Source: Hyphomicrobiales bacterium
Lineage (GTDB): Bacteria; Pseudomonadota; Alphaproteobacteria; Rhizobiales; Rhizobiaceae
Reading direction: 5' to 3'
Length of the DNA stretch: 64,000 bases
Assembly (NCBI GenBank): GCA_900468805.1
Contig: UEIF01000048.1
Span: 1-64,000 of the forward strand
A program made the position numbers and the translations under genes. The notes beneath the pieces were generated by a model. The model was not told the DNA's origin. It was given only the letters and a program-made list of their open reading frames with translations, and searched no databases. This document shows positions 44,075 through 52,897 of the stretch, in pieces. The first letter of the stretch is position 1. Each line of letters begins with the position of its first letter.

Positions 44075-44911
44075 TCAGGCGAGCTTCAGGATCAGGCCGC
44101 CGAGCGCGATGATGATGCCGGCGAGGTAACGCCAGACGCTGGCTTTTTCCTTCAGCACCACAACCGAGATGACAAGCGCAAACAGGATGGCGGTTTCCCG
44201 TAGTGCTGCCACCGTCGCAACCGGAGCCTTCGTCATCGCCCAGAGCGCCAGCCCGTAGGAGGCGATCGAACCGGCGCCGCCGATCAGCCCACGCGCCCAG
44301 TTGCGCCTGACGTGAGTGGCGACAGCCACGAGACCGCGCTGCGACAGCGCCCAGGCGAAGAGCAGAACCGGCGGCAGAAGCGACATCCACAAAGTGTAGG
44401 AAACCGCATTGCCGGAAAGCCGGGCGCCGATGCCGTCCACATAGGTATAGGTGGCGATGACGCAGGCGTTGATGAGCGCCAGCATGATCGCGTGGCGGCT
44501 TCCGTGGCGGGCTTCGAAGGCGAGCGTAAGGATACCAGCGCAGATCGTCATAGTGCCGGCAAGCGCCCCGCCCGTCAGGTTCTCTCCCAGGATGAAGCCG
44601 CTGGTGGCGACAATGAGCAGGGGGGCGGCGCCACGCATCAACGGATAGACCAGGCCGATATCGCCGGCCCTATAGGCGGCGGCGACCAGCTGGAAATAGG
44701 CAAATTGCAGGATGGCGGAGGCCCCGATGAAGGGCCAGGCCTGCGGCTGCGGCAGGGGAAGCAGGGGAAGGAAGGGCAGTGAGGCGACCGCGCCGCCGGC
44801 AGAGATCAGCGCCGCATCGAGCGACTTATCCGTGCCGGCTTTGATGATGGCATTCCATGTCGCATGCAGAAGAGCACCGAAAAGGACGAGGAGAACGACG
44901 TCGAGGGGCAA
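44075..44911 (-). CDS. EamA-family transporter (DMT superfamily)
   Basis: 278 aa with ten membrane helices in two EamA repeats. LFGALLHATWNAIIKAGTDK is a typical opening, and the second repeat ends LKEKASVWRYLAGIIIALGG. The substrate is unknown; members export amino acids or metabolites. It converges with zero gap on the hydratase gene. Confidence 0.82.
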   Translation of the reverse strand: MPLDVVLLVLFGALLHATWNAIIKAGTDKSLDAALISAGGAVASLPFLPLLPLPQPQAWPFIGASAILQFAYFQLVAAAYRAGDIGLVYPLMRGAAPLLIVATSGFILGENLTGGALAGTMTICAGILTLAFEARHGSRHAIMLALINACVIATYTYVDGIGARLSGNAVSYTLWMSLLPPVLLFAWALSQRGLVAVATHVRRNWARGLIGGAGSIASYGLALWAMTKAPVATVAALRETAILFALVISVVVLKEKASVWRYLAGIIIALGGLILKLA

Positions 44912-45330
44912 GATGGCTGATCCGGGAGCAGTGCAACAAAATATGGGAAAACGTCACAGCTTTCCCGTTTAAACCTGCCATGAAATAACAACCTGCGTTT
45001 GTTCTATTTGATCTGAAGGTGTGTTCCGCATGTCCGAATTTTCAATAGCATGGATTGACCAGCTGAACAATTGCCCACCGCTGTAGCAATTTTTGCGTGC
45101 GCTCGAAATACGTTCAATTATGCTCACCTTACTCAACTATGAGATGTTCCTAATGGACGCGTGAACATATAGTGATCAAATTATGCATGAAAGGTGAAGC
45201 TCTTCCGAAGCAGGAGATTGTCGACAATCCTATGATGCTGAAATGTAGATATTATTCTATAACTTTGAAATGATTGTAAATTTGCAACTTAAGAAAATAA
45301 GCCTCGAATTTTTGTATCCTTGAATTGAAC
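44912..45330. other. AT-rich gap without a gene
   Basis: About 420 nt, clearly more AT-rich than the flanks, with no supported frame. It precedes the hairpin at 45331. It could hold the EamA promoter at its left end; no small RNA can be claimed from sequence alone. Confidence 0.45.
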
Positions 45331-45362
45331 ATCGATCCTTTCGCGCATGCGAAAGGATCGAT
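45331..45362. terminator. perfect 14-bp stem hairpin
   Basis: Arms ATCGATCCTTTCGC and GCGAAAGGATCGAT with a GCAT loop. It begins about 29 nt after the stop of the secreted-protein gene on the minus strand. It lacks a T-run, so it may stabilise the mRNA end or act as a terminator with Rho. Confidence 0.55.
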
Positions 45363-45390
45363 AATATTCAAAATTCCGAATGAACGCGGG

Positions 45391-45714
45391 TTAGAGACTA
45401 TAGTGTGGGATGAAGAGCATCCCGTCCTGGTTGTCTATGTTCTGGCAGTTCAGCACCTTGCACTTGGGGTTGTCCTTGGAGGGAATGCTCGTCCATTCCG
45501 CATAGTCGGTCGCATCGCAGTAGTTGCTGTTGCGGACATAGCGGTCGTAGAGGGGAAGACCGCGCGGCGAGGTGTAGCGAAAGATGACGGCGCCTTCACT
45601 GTGGATCACCGCCCGCACGCTCTGGCAGGTCATGGCAAGCGGATTGTAGCGCGAGATCGCAAGCGCCGGCGAGGCGGTCAGCACGAGCGCGAGGGCAAGG
45701 GCGATTTTTTTCAT
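45391..45714 (-). CDS. small secreted protein (107 aa)
   Basis: 107 aa from ATG 45714 with GGGAG upstream. A signal peptide (KKIALALALVLTASPALA) is followed by a mature domain with four cysteines (CQSVRAVI, NYCDATDY, PKCKVLNCQN), which suggests two disulfides in the periplasm. The pattern is known from rhizobial uncharacterised proteins. It is monocistronic. Confidence 0.75.
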   Translation of the reverse strand: MKKIALALALVLTASPALAISRYNPLAMTCQSVRAVIHSEGAVIFRYTSPRGLPLYDRYVRNSNYCDATDYAEWTSIPSKDNPKCKVLNCQNIDNQDGMLFIPHYSL

Positions 45715-45830
45715 GGCACAATTTCTCCCTGATATTCCGGCACCTATATATACGTCCAAAACTGGCCGACGGTTTCAATGACTCGCGACTGTGAAATCCG
45801 CCCCTGGTGACACCAGACTGGAGAACCCTG

Positions 45831-46259
45831 ATGAACCCTGATTCCTATGCCGACGACTATCTCTCCGGCATTCTGAAATCCGTGAGAACCATCGCTCTGA
45901 CAGGGGCTTCGCCCAATCCTGCCCGACCGAGCAATGGCGTCATGGGCTACCTCCTGTCGCGTGGCTATAAGGTCATTCCCGTCAATCCGGGGCAGGCGGG
46001 CAAGCAGATCCATGGGCAGACCGTTTATGCCCGCCTTGCCGACATTCCCGAACCGGTCGACATGGTCGATGTGTTCCGCGCATCCGAATATCTTGATGGA
46101 GTGGTGGATGAGGCCCTGGCACTCGATCCCCGCCCGCAGGTTGTGTGGGCGCAACTCGGCGTCAGCGACGATGCGGCCGCCGCCAAGGCAGAGGCCGGCG
46201 GCATCAAGGTCGTCATGAACCGATGCCCGGCGATCGAATATCCGCGTCTTTTCGGCTGA
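45831..46259 (+). CDS. CoA-binding protein (YccU-like)
   Basis: 142 aa from ATG 45831 with GGAG upstream. The Rossmann-like CoA-binding domain opens with VRTIALTGASPNPARPSNGV, and VVWAQLGVSDDAAAAKAEAG plus MNRCPAIEYPRL match the YccU/CoA_binding_2 group. The partner enzyme is unknown. It lies 118 nt upstream of the sulfhydrylase gene on the same strand. Confidence 0.85.
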   Translation: MNPDSYADDYLSGILKSVRTIALTGASPNPARPSNGVMGYLLSRGYKVIPVNPGQAGKQIHGQTVYARLADIPEPVDMVDVFRASEYLDGVVDEALALDPRPQVVWAQLGVSDDAAAAKAEAGGIKVVMNRCPAIEYPRLFG

Positions 46260-46376
46260 CGCCATCAGGCAGGACGGATTTTCCCCGGAACGTGCTGCGG
46301 TTGAAAAAGATCGCGGTTAACTTTCGCAGTCGAGCGGCTATGATCGCGCCCGTCAACAACAGTACGGGAGGACGAA

Positions 46377-47660
46377 ATGGCCAAAAACGATCCGGGATTC
46401 AACACGCTGGCGATCCATGCGGGCGCTCAGCCCGATCCGGCGACCGGCGCGCGGATAACACCGATCTACCAGACGACGGCCTTCGTCTTCAACGATTCCG
46501 ATCATGCCGCAGCCCTGTTTGGCCTGCAGCAGTTCGGCAATATCTACTCGCGCATCATGAACCCTACCCAGGCGGTCCTGGAGGAGCGTGTCGCGGCGCT
46601 TGAGGGCGGCACGGCAGCACTCGCCGTCGCCTCCGGCCATGCGGCGCAGATGATCGTCTTCCATACGCTGATGCGCCCCGGCGAGAATTTCGTCGCCGCC
46701 CGCCGCCTCTACGGTGGTTCGATCAACCAGTTCGGCCATGCTTTCGAGAATTTCGGCTGGCAGGTACGCTGGGCCGATTCCGACGACCCGGATGATTTCG
46801 AGAGCAAGATCGATGACAAGACGCGGGCGATCTTCATCGAGAGTCTTGCCAATCCCGGCGGTACCTTTGTCGATATTGCCGCGATCGCCGAAATCGCCCA
46901 TCGCCACGATCTGCCGCTGATCGTCGACAACACCATGGCAACACCCTATCTCATCCGGCCGATCGAGCACGGCGCCGATATCGTCGTCCATTCGCTGACC
47001 AAGTTCCTCGGCGGTCATGGCAATTCCATGGGCGGCATCATCGTCGATGGCGGCACATTCGACTGGTCGAAGACCGGCAACTATCCGATGCTGTCCAGCC
47101 CGCGGCCGGAATATAATGGCGTCGTCCTGCACCAGACCTTCGGTAATTTCGCCTTCGCCATCGCCTGCCGCGTGCTCGGCCTGCGCGACCTCGGCCCGGC
47201 AATCTCGCCCTTCAATTCCTTCCTGATCCTGACCGGCATCGAGACGCTGCCGCTGCGCATGCAGCGCCATAGTGACAATGCGCTCGCCGTTGCCAAATGG
47301 CTGAAGGCTCATTCCAAGATCGCCTGGGTGAACTATGCCGGCCTGGAGGATGACCCCAACTACGCCTTGCAGCAGCGCTACTCTCCGAAGGGGGCGGGCT
47401 CCGTCTTCACCTTTGGTGTCAAGGGCGGCTATGAGGCGGGCAAGGCGTTGGTCGAAGGACTGGAACTCTTTTCGCATCTCGCCAATATCGGCGATACGCG
47501 CTCGCTGGTGATCCATCCGGCTTCCACCACGCACCGGCAGCTGACCGACGAGCAGAGGGTCGCCGCAGGCGCTGGGCCTGACGTGGTGCGCCTCTCCGTT
47601 GGCATCGAGGATGTGAAGGACATCATCGCCGATCTCGAACAGTCGCTGTCGAAGATTTGA
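46377..47660 (+). CDS. O-acetylhomoserine/O-succinylhomoserine sulfhydrylase
   Basis: 427 aa of the Cys/Met metabolism PLP family. The PLP lysine is in HSLTKFLGGHGN, and the N-terminal AIHAGAQPDPATGARITPIY is a strong signature. It makes homocysteine directly from sulfide and an activated homoserine, so it may be metY or metZ. GGGAGG precedes ATG 46377. No SAM-II riboswitch pattern is seen upstream. Its role in sulfur assimilation is unrelated to the island's sulfur modification. Confidence 0.88.
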   Translation: MAKNDPGFNTLAIHAGAQPDPATGARITPIYQTTAFVFNDSDHAAALFGLQQFGNIYSRIMNPTQAVLEERVAALEGGTAALAVASGHAAQMIVFHTLMRPGENFVAARRLYGGSINQFGHAFENFGWQVRWADSDDPDDFESKIDDKTRAIFIESLANPGGTFVDIAAIAEIAHRHDLPLIVDNTMATPYLIRPIEHGADIVVHSLTKFLGGHGNSMGGIIVDGGTFDWSKTGNYPMLSSPRPEYNGVVLHQTFGNFAFAIACRVLGLRDLGPAISPFNSFLILTGIETLPLRMQRHSDNALAVAKWLKAHSKIAWVNYAGLEDDPNYALQQRYSPKGAGSVFTFGVKGGYEAGKALVEGLELFSHLANIGDTRSLVIHPASTTHRQLTDEQRVAAGAGPDVVRLSVGIEDVKDIIADLEQSLSKI

Positions 47661-47677
47661 TGCAGTTCGGGAAGGAC

Positions 47678-47696
47678 AGGGGCTCTTTCGAGCCCC
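47678..47696 (+). terminator. terminator-like hairpin after the sulfhydrylase
   Basis: GGGGCTCTTTCGAGCCCC-type stem: arms of eight bases around a short loop, with no long T-run. It lies between the sulfhydrylase stop and the convergent AlaRS-like gene and may work for both. Confidence 0.55.
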
Positions 47697-47703
47697 TGTA
47701 ACC

Positions 47704-48599
47704 TCATGATGACGCATTGCCACAAACGTCAATGTCGATGCCATGGGTGTCGAACCACCATTCTTTCGATTTGTCCGGATGCTTGTGGCGGAGGCGTTCG
47801 AACTTTTCGGCAATCCGCTTTTGTCGATCGGCTTCCTCGGCAAAGAAATGATGGTCCACCTTGCCGCCCATAATCTGGATGCGTCTCAGCAATTTGCGCA
47901 GGACGTAACCCTGTTCCTTGTTGCCCGGAACATAGCCAGAGCGGATGATCATCATCGCCGTCGAAACCAGCGTTTCAAGCGCGGACTCCGGTGGCGTTCC
48001 ATTGATCAACATGTCGAGGCGTTCGAGGCCAAACCCCACGTCGATACAAGTCCCGAGCGGGTTGACGATGTTCCCGATCTCGATTCCGTCTCTGTAGAAT
48101 TCGGTACAGTATCCCGTCACATTGCCGTCGCTCCAGGTGCATTCCGGGTCAGAGATGATCGGTACCCGTCCGCTATAGAGCGGGGACCACTCGTCGACCT
48201 TGTCGGGATGAATGGTGGCGTGATCCGGCGTCAGGCCGAGCGATCCGAGAAAGCCCAGCCAAAAGTCGATAGCCTCGCCGACAGTCATCTCGCGAAACGA
48301 GAACAGCCCAAGCATGGTGAAGTAGAGGAAGTGCGTCCCGTCTCCGATCTCTTCCAAGTCGCCCATGCGCAGGCAAGCCTGGCTGTTTGCGACGGTTCCC
48401 AGGTGGGATGGACTGGAGAAGAGGGCTTGTACTGCTGCATTCCAGCGCTGCAGAAGAGCGTGGTATCGTCGTGCGGCCGTACGGATTCAATGCGTGAGAA
48501 TGCAATGCCTCTGGAGAGGCAGTAGTTCTGGTATTCCTGGTTCAGGCGTCCCGCTGTGACATAGGCAACCTCCTTTGCTGTTGTGTGCCTGCGATTCAT
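47704..48599 (-). pseudogene. AlaRS catalytic-domain-like gene broken by a one-base frameshift
   Basis: The first frame starts at ATG 48599 and reads TTAKEVAYVTAGRLNQEYQN to SVRPHDDTTLFCSAGMQQYK, a clear alanyl-tRNA synthetase N-terminus. At the GGG run 48423-48425 (CCC on the coding strand) the frame is lost; the next frame continues correctly with LFSSPSHLGTVANSQACLRM, GDLEEIGDGTHFLY, and the class II motif 3 GFGLERL, to the stop at 47704. One missing C would restore about 298 aa. The protein would have only the aminoacylation core, without the editing and tRNA-binding domains, so it is an AlaRS paralogue, not the housekeeping enzyme. Confidence 0.75.
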
Positions 48600-48689
48600 A
48601 TACGGCCATGTGCAGCGTCAAACAATATGCGGCTGCCAGAGACGGGCCAGTTCATTGCGCGGATGCGCGGTGCGTGCCACCTTCGGATC

Positions 48690-48977
48690 ATGGAAAACGA
48701 ACAACATGATCCGCCCCATGGAGCGGAAATCCACCTCTCTCCCAATGAAGCGCTGGTTCTTTTCGAACTTTTGTCACGCTGGTGCGAACAGAGCAGTGCT
48801 GCGACTCCCAACGCGGAGTGCTTCGAAAGCACCGCTGAGGGGGCGGTGCTGCACGGGCTGTTGGCAGACCTTGAAAAGCAATTGGTATCGCCATTCAGGG
48901 CGGACTATGTTGCTCTCCTAAAAGAAGCTCGCGGCCGTCTGGCTGGAGGGTGGGATTATCCTACTCTCAGGGGGTGA
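48690..48977 (+). CDS. small hypothetical protein divergent from the AlaRS-like gene (95 aa)
   Basis: 95 aa from ATG 48690. IHLSPNEALVLFELLSRWCE, AVLHGLLADLEKQLVSPFRA and DYVALLKEARGRLAG give an all-helical, well-formed protein of a common but unnamed type. It is divergent from the AlaRS-like gene with a 90-nt gap, so the two may be co-regulated. An in-frame ATG at 48585 would read into non-conserved sequence. Confidence 0.68.
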   Translation: MENEQHDPPHGAEIHLSPNEALVLFELLSRWCEQSSAATPNAECFESTAEGAVLHGLLADLEKQLVSPFRADYVALLKEARGRLAGGWDYPTLRG

Positions 48978-49086
48978 TTGCCCCAGCGTCGGATGTCTGC
49001 TTAGACGTCGGCGCTGCCGTGTGAAAAGGCGGACGATTTTGTTGCGGTTCGTGCAGAGGTTTGCTGCAAAGAACAGAAAGGCTTTC

Positions 49087-49704
49087 ATGTTCCTGCTTTC
49101 CGTTGCAGCCATCTGGGCGGTGGCCGCCATTACGCCGGGTCCGAACTTTTTCATAGTCGTCAGAACGGCGCTGGAAGGGTCGCGAAGCGCGGCGGTTGCC
49201 GTCATCGCCGGTGTCATCCTCGGTACTTTCTGCTGGGGGCTGGCCGGCTGGCTCGGCATCAGCGCGCTCTTTGCCGCTGTGCCCTTCGCCTATCTGTTCC
49301 TGAAGGTCGCAGGCGGGCTTTATCTTTGCTTCCTCGGCGCGAAGCTCGTCTGGAACAGCTGGCGCAAGGTAAGCGGCAGTGAGCCGAATGCCGCGCGGGC
49401 AGGGATTGGTCCGAAGCAGGCCTTCTATTCGGGGCTCGCGACCAATCTCGCCAATCCGAAATCGGCCTTTTTCGTCGCCTCCCTCTTTGCAGCGACACTT
49501 CCGGTCGAGCATAGCTGGATACAGGGTGCTTCGGCTGTCGCCACGATGGTTCTGGTCTCCTCGCTCTGGTACTCCTTCGTGTTGACGGTGCTGCGCAATC
49601 CGGCCGTTGCCGGCGCCTATGCGCGCGGCCGCAAGACACTCGATGCCGCGGCCGGCGTCATCTTCATGGGCTTCGGCCTGAAACTTCTGACCTCGGCGCG
49701 GTGA
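49087..49704 (+). CDS. LysE/RhtB-family exporter
   Basis: 205 aa from ATG 49087 (AAAGG upstream). Six membrane helices, with the signature AITPGPNFFIVVRTALEGSR at the N-terminus and GLATNLANPKSAFFVASLFA in the middle. It exports amino acids such as lysine, homoserine or threonine; the exact substrate is open. Its stop overlaps the region of the cupin start. Confidence 0.85.
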   Translation: MFLLSVAAIWAVAAITPGPNFFIVVRTALEGSRSAAVAVIAGVILGTFCWGLAGWLGISALFAAVPFAYLFLKVAGGLYLCFLGAKLVWNSWRKVSGSEPNAARAGIGPKQAFYSGLATNLANPKSAFFVASLFAATLPVEHSWIQGASAVATMVLVSSLWYSFVLTVLRNPAVAGAYARGRKTLDAAAGVIFMGFGLKLLTSAR

Positions 49705-49706
49705 CC

Positions 49707-50051
49707 ATGGCAAACGTTATCCCCTTCGATATCGACAGCATCGAACCGGAAGTCGGCGCTCCCGCCGCCGAACGCATTATCTCCGGCGATCCGCAATTCC
49801 GCACCTGGAACCTGGAGGAGGCCGAGGGCGGCCTTTATGCCGGCATCTGGGAGGCGACGCCAGGCAAGTGGCGTATCGTCTATGAGGAATGGGAATATTT
49901 CAGCGTGCTCTCCGGTCATTCCATCGTGACCGAGGACGGCGGCGAGCCCATTCATCTCAAGGCCGGCGACCGCCTCATCCTCAGACCGGGCTTCAACGGA
50001 ACCTGGGAAGTGATTGAAACGACTCGCAAGGATTATGTGATCCGCCTCTGA
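49707..50051 (+). CDS. cupin-domain protein (DUF861-like)
   Basis: 114 aa from ATG 49707; a GTG at 49701 is in frame. The single cupin has the fold core YAGIWEATPGKWRIVYEEWE, then EDGGEPIHLKAGDRLILRPG. It lacks a clear His triad, as in the (S)-ureidoglycine aminohydrolase-like DUF861 group. It is tightly coupled to the LysE gene and converges with MarR. Function unknown. Confidence 0.78.
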   Translation: MANVIPFDIDSIEPEVGAPAAERIISGDPQFRTWNLEEAEGGLYAGIWEATPGKWRIVYEEWEYFSVLSGHSIVTEDGGEPIHLKAGDRLILRPGFNGTWEVIETTRKDYVIRL

Positions 50052-50060
50052 CGTCGCGGA

Positions 50061-50537
50061 TCAGCCCTTGTTTTCGCCAGCCCGGAAGCGGCCGGCGAAA
50101 TCCTTCGAGGCAATCAGGTTCAGCGTGTCGCGCAGGGCCTTTGCCTGTTCCTGGCCCAAGAGATGCTCGAAGCGTTGATGCGCTTCCCGCCAGAGCCTGG
50201 TCGCTTCCTGCCATTTTTCGATGCCGGCTTCCGTCAGCCTGGTGCGCTTGACGCGGCGGTCCTTCTCGTCGGGCACGAGTTCTACCAGCCCGTCCCGGAT
50301 CAGCGGCTTCAGCGTGTGGCCGAGCGCTGAAAGATCCATCACCATGTTTTCGGCCAGAACCTTCAGCGGTGAGCCGGAATTCATATGGATCTGCGTCATC
50401 AGCGTATATTGCGTGCCTCTGAGGCCGCTCGCATCGATGACGTCATCATAGAGCTGGCCGAGCTGGCGCGTCGCTCTCTTCAGCGCGCTGTTGCTGCAGA
50501 TCTGCCAGCCCTCGAAGAGCTTCGCCCGTTCATTCAT
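50061..50537 (-). CDS. MarR-family regulator
   Basis: 158 aa from ATG 50537, the third of three consecutive ATGs and the best spaced from AGGAG. The winged HTH is clear: SPLKVLAENMVMDLSALGHT, LKPLIRDGLVELVPDEKDRR, VKRTRLTEAG. It is divergent from the SDR gene with 151 nt between, so it may control the SDR and itself. Confidence 0.85.
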   Translation of the reverse strand: MNERAKLFEGWQICSNSALKRATRQLGQLYDDVIDASGLRGTQYTLMTQIHMNSGSPLKVLAENMVMDLSALGHTLKPLIRDGLVELVPDEKDRRVKRTRLTEAGIEKWQEATRLWREAHQRFEHLLGQEQAKALRDTLNLIASKDFAGRFRAGENKG

Positions 50538-50688
50538 CATCATTCTCCTGCGGCGGATGTCTCTAGCATATTGATGACGCGCCAAACGCCGCTACGTTTA
50601 TTTTTCGTCGCGCCCCTTGCGTAAATTCGGGTTCGCTCCTCATATGGTGGCATATACCTCTAATTTCCAAGCACGAAAGGATGGAACC

Positions 50689-51492
50689 ATGTCTGCCTCC
50701 ACTCTCGGAACTGCTCTCGTCACCGGCGCCTCTTCGGGCATCGGCGCAACCTATGCCGACCGGCTTGCCAAGCGTGGCTACGATCTTCTGCTCGTCGCCC
50801 GTGACGCCAGTCGCCTGAATGCGCTCTCGGAAAAGCTCTCGGCAGAGCAGGGCATCAAGGTGGACGTGCTGCCCGCTGACCTCACCAAGCGCGAGGACGT
50901 GCGCAAGGTCGAGCAGCGCCTGCGCGACGACAAGGTCATCACGCTCCTCGTCAACAATGCCGGCATCGGCCCGAAGGGCACGCTGCTCGAAGATGACATC
51001 GACTATCTCGAAACCATGATCGAACTGAACGTCGTCGCAGCAAACCGGCTTGCCGTTGCCGCCGCCCAGACTTTCGCCGAACGCGGCAAGGGCGCAGTCA
51101 TCAACATCGCCTCCGTCGTCGCCTTCATCCCCGAGCGTTTCAACGGCACTTACAGCGCCACCAAGGCTTTCGTGTTGAACCTCACCCATGCGCTGAATGC
51201 CGAAGCCGGTCCGAAGGGCGTCAAGATCCAGGCTGTGTTGCCGGGCCTGACCCGCACCGAGATCTTCGAGCGTGTCGGCGGTTCCTTCGACAGCTTCCCA
51301 CCATCCATGGTGATGGACGTGACCGACATGGTGGATGCCGCTCTCGCGGGTTTTGATCAGGGCGAGGTGATCACCATCCCTTCGCTGCCTGATATCACCG
51401 ATTTTGACGCCTATACGGCCGCTCGTCATGGGCTTGGCCCGAACCTTTCTCTCGACAGGCCTGCCGCGCGCTACGGGATTTCCAAGGTCTGA
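50689..51492 (+). CDS. short-chain dehydrogenase/reductase
   Basis: 267 aa from ATG 50689 (AAAGGATGG upstream). Classical SDR motifs: TGASSGIG, NNAGIG, and the catalytic YSATK with a serine in INIASVVAF. NADP-dependent oxidoreductase of unknown substrate. A 25-base hairpin at 51511-51535 follows as a terminator. Confidence 0.88.
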   Translation: MSASTLGTALVTGASSGIGATYADRLAKRGYDLLLVARDASRLNALSEKLSAEQGIKVDVLPADLTKREDVRKVEQRLRDDKVITLLVNNAGIGPKGTLLEDDIDYLETMIELNVVAANRLAVAAAQTFAERGKGAVINIASVVAFIPERFNGTYSATKAFVLNLTHALNAEAGPKGVKIQAVLPGLTRTEIFERVGGSFDSFPPSMVMDVTDMVDAALAGFDQGEVITIPSLPDITDFDAYTAARHGLGPNLSLDRPAARYGISKV

Positions 51493-51510
51493 TTGCGACA
51501 TTTTCGAACT

Positions 51511-51535
51511 GGGCTGCGGCAATCGACCGCAGCCC
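51511..51535 (+). terminator. terminator hairpin after the SDR
   Basis: Nine-base arms GGGCTGCGG and CCGCAGCCC with a 7-nt loop, without a T-run. It separates the SDR from the pst promoter. Confidence 0.6.
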
Positions 51536-51652
51536 TGCGGCAATAGGGCCGCACCTCCTTCGCTAGGGCTTTGTTGATGCGCGATTCATTAGGAAAGTCA
51601 GTGACTTCAGTGGCTTATGCACAGCTTTGCATTTCATGTCACCCGTCACAAA

Positions 51653-51670
51653 CTGTCATCAAACTGTAAT
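51653..51670 (+). promoter_or_regulatory. Pho box upstream of pstS
   Basis: CTGTCAT and CTGTAAT are two seven-base direct repeats 11 nt apart, the PhoB-binding arrangement. It lies 116 nt upstream of pstS, so the operon should be induced by phosphate starvation through PhoR-PhoB, encoded elsewhere. Confidence 0.85.
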
Positions 51671-51785
51671 AATAGACGCCTAGCCGCCTTCCCGTGACGA
51701 GGAAATTCAGCGCCCCTGACAGTGGACACCCCCTCCACGGCGCCGAGCCTCGTCGTCCTCTAGTTCCATCAGGGAAGAGTCGCAA

Positions 51786-52808
51786 ATGCTCACCAAGAAA
51801 CTCCTTTCGGCCTGCCTCGGCGCCGGCCTGGTTGCCGCTCTGGCAGTCTCGGCTTCCGCTGCCGACATTACCGGCGCTGGCTCCACCTTCGTCTACCCGG
51901 TTCTTTCGAAGTGGTCGGCAGACTACAACAAGGAAACCGGCGACAAGCTGAACTATCAGTCGATCGGTTCGGGTGGCGGTATCGCCCAAATCAAGGCTGC
52001 AACGGTTGACTTCGGCGCTTCTGACGCCCCGCTCAAGCCGGAAGATCTGACGGCTGGCGGCTTCGGCCAGTTTCCGCTCGTTGTCGGCGGCATCGTTCCC
52101 GTCATCAACGTCAAGGGCATCAAATCAGGCGAACTGAAGCTCTCGGGCAAGGTTCTCGCTGACATCTACCTCGGCAACGTCACCAAGTGGAACGACAAGG
52201 CAATCGCCGATCTGAACCCGGGCCTGAAGCTGCCCGACAGCCAGATTGCCGTTGTTCACCGTTCGGACGGTTCGGGCACCTCTTTCAACTGGACGAACTT
52301 CTTCTCGAAGGTCAACCCGGACTGGAAGTCGAAGGTCGGTGAAGGCACTGCCGTCAACTGGCCGGTCGGCATCGGCGGCAAGGGCAACGAAGGCGTTGCT
52401 GCTTACGTCACCCGCGTCAAGGATTCGATCGGCTACGTCGAATACGCTTACGCCCTGCAGAACAAGCTGCCCTACGTTCTCATCCAGAACGCTTCCGGCC
52501 AGTATCCGAAGCCGAATGCTGAAAGCTTCTCGGCTGCCGCTGCAAGCGCGGAATGGGGCAAGGCTCAGGACTTCTACCTGATCATGACCAACGCTCCGGG
52601 CGAAAAGGCCTGGCCGATCACGGCGACCACCTGGGCAATCATGTACAAGGAGCCGAAGGACGCTGCTCGCTCAAAGGCTGCTTTCGCCTTCTTCAAGTGG
52701 GCTCTCGAAAAGGGCCAGAAGGAAGCTTCCTCGCTCGACTACGTTCCGCTTCCGGACACGCTCGTGAAGCAGATCGAAGGTTATTGGACGGCCTCCTTCA
52801 AGGGCTGA
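51786..52808 (+). CDS. pstS: phosphate-binding protein PstS
   Basis: 340 aa. The signal peptide ends ALAVSASA before ADITGAGSTFVYPVLSKWSA, where mature PstS proteins begin. Phosphate ligands lie in GSGGGIAQIKA, GASDAPL and HRSDGSGTSF. It captures phosphate in the periplasm for the PstCAB transporter. It is under a Pho box and followed by a hairpin that should favour pstS mRNA over the rest. Confidence 0.95.
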   Translation: MLTKKLLSACLGAGLVAALAVSASAADITGAGSTFVYPVLSKWSADYNKETGDKLNYQSIGSGGGIAQIKAATVDFGASDAPLKPEDLTAGGFGQFPLVVGGIVPVINVKGIKSGELKLSGKVLADIYLGNVTKWNDKAIADLNPGLKLPDSQIAVVHRSDGSGTSFNWTNFFSKVNPDWKSKVGEGTAVNWPVGIGGKGNEGVAAYVTRVKDSIGYVEYAYALQNKLPYVLIQNASGQYPKPNAESFSAAAASAEWGKAQDFYLIMTNAPGEKAWPITATTWAIMYKEPKDAARSKAAFAFFKWALEKGQKEASSLDYVPLPDTLVKQIEGYWTASFKG

Positions 52809-52827
52809 TCCTGATGAAACTGCAGTC

Positions 52828-52854
52828 GGGGCGGAAAGCCAAGCTTTCCGCCCC
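52828..52854 (+). terminator. perfect 12-bp hairpin between pstS and pstC
   Basis: Arms GGGGCGGAAAGC and GCTTTCCGCCCC with a 3-nt loop, in the 89-nt gap between pstS and pstC. It has no T-run, so it likely gives partial termination or protects the pstS mRNA, making binding protein in excess of the permease. Confidence 0.7.
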
Positions 52855-52897
52855 TGATACCTTTGATACCCCCCTCAAAGCAGCAGAGCGTACGGAT

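Noticed and set aside
46260..46376. SAM-II riboswitch before the sulfhydrylase gene
   Set aside because: Such riboswitches are common in this group, but the conserved SAM-II pseudoknot sequence is not present here.
52814..52897. Longer pstC starting at 52814
   Set aside because: The extension would run through the perfect hairpin at 52828-52854 and does not look like a PstC N-terminus.
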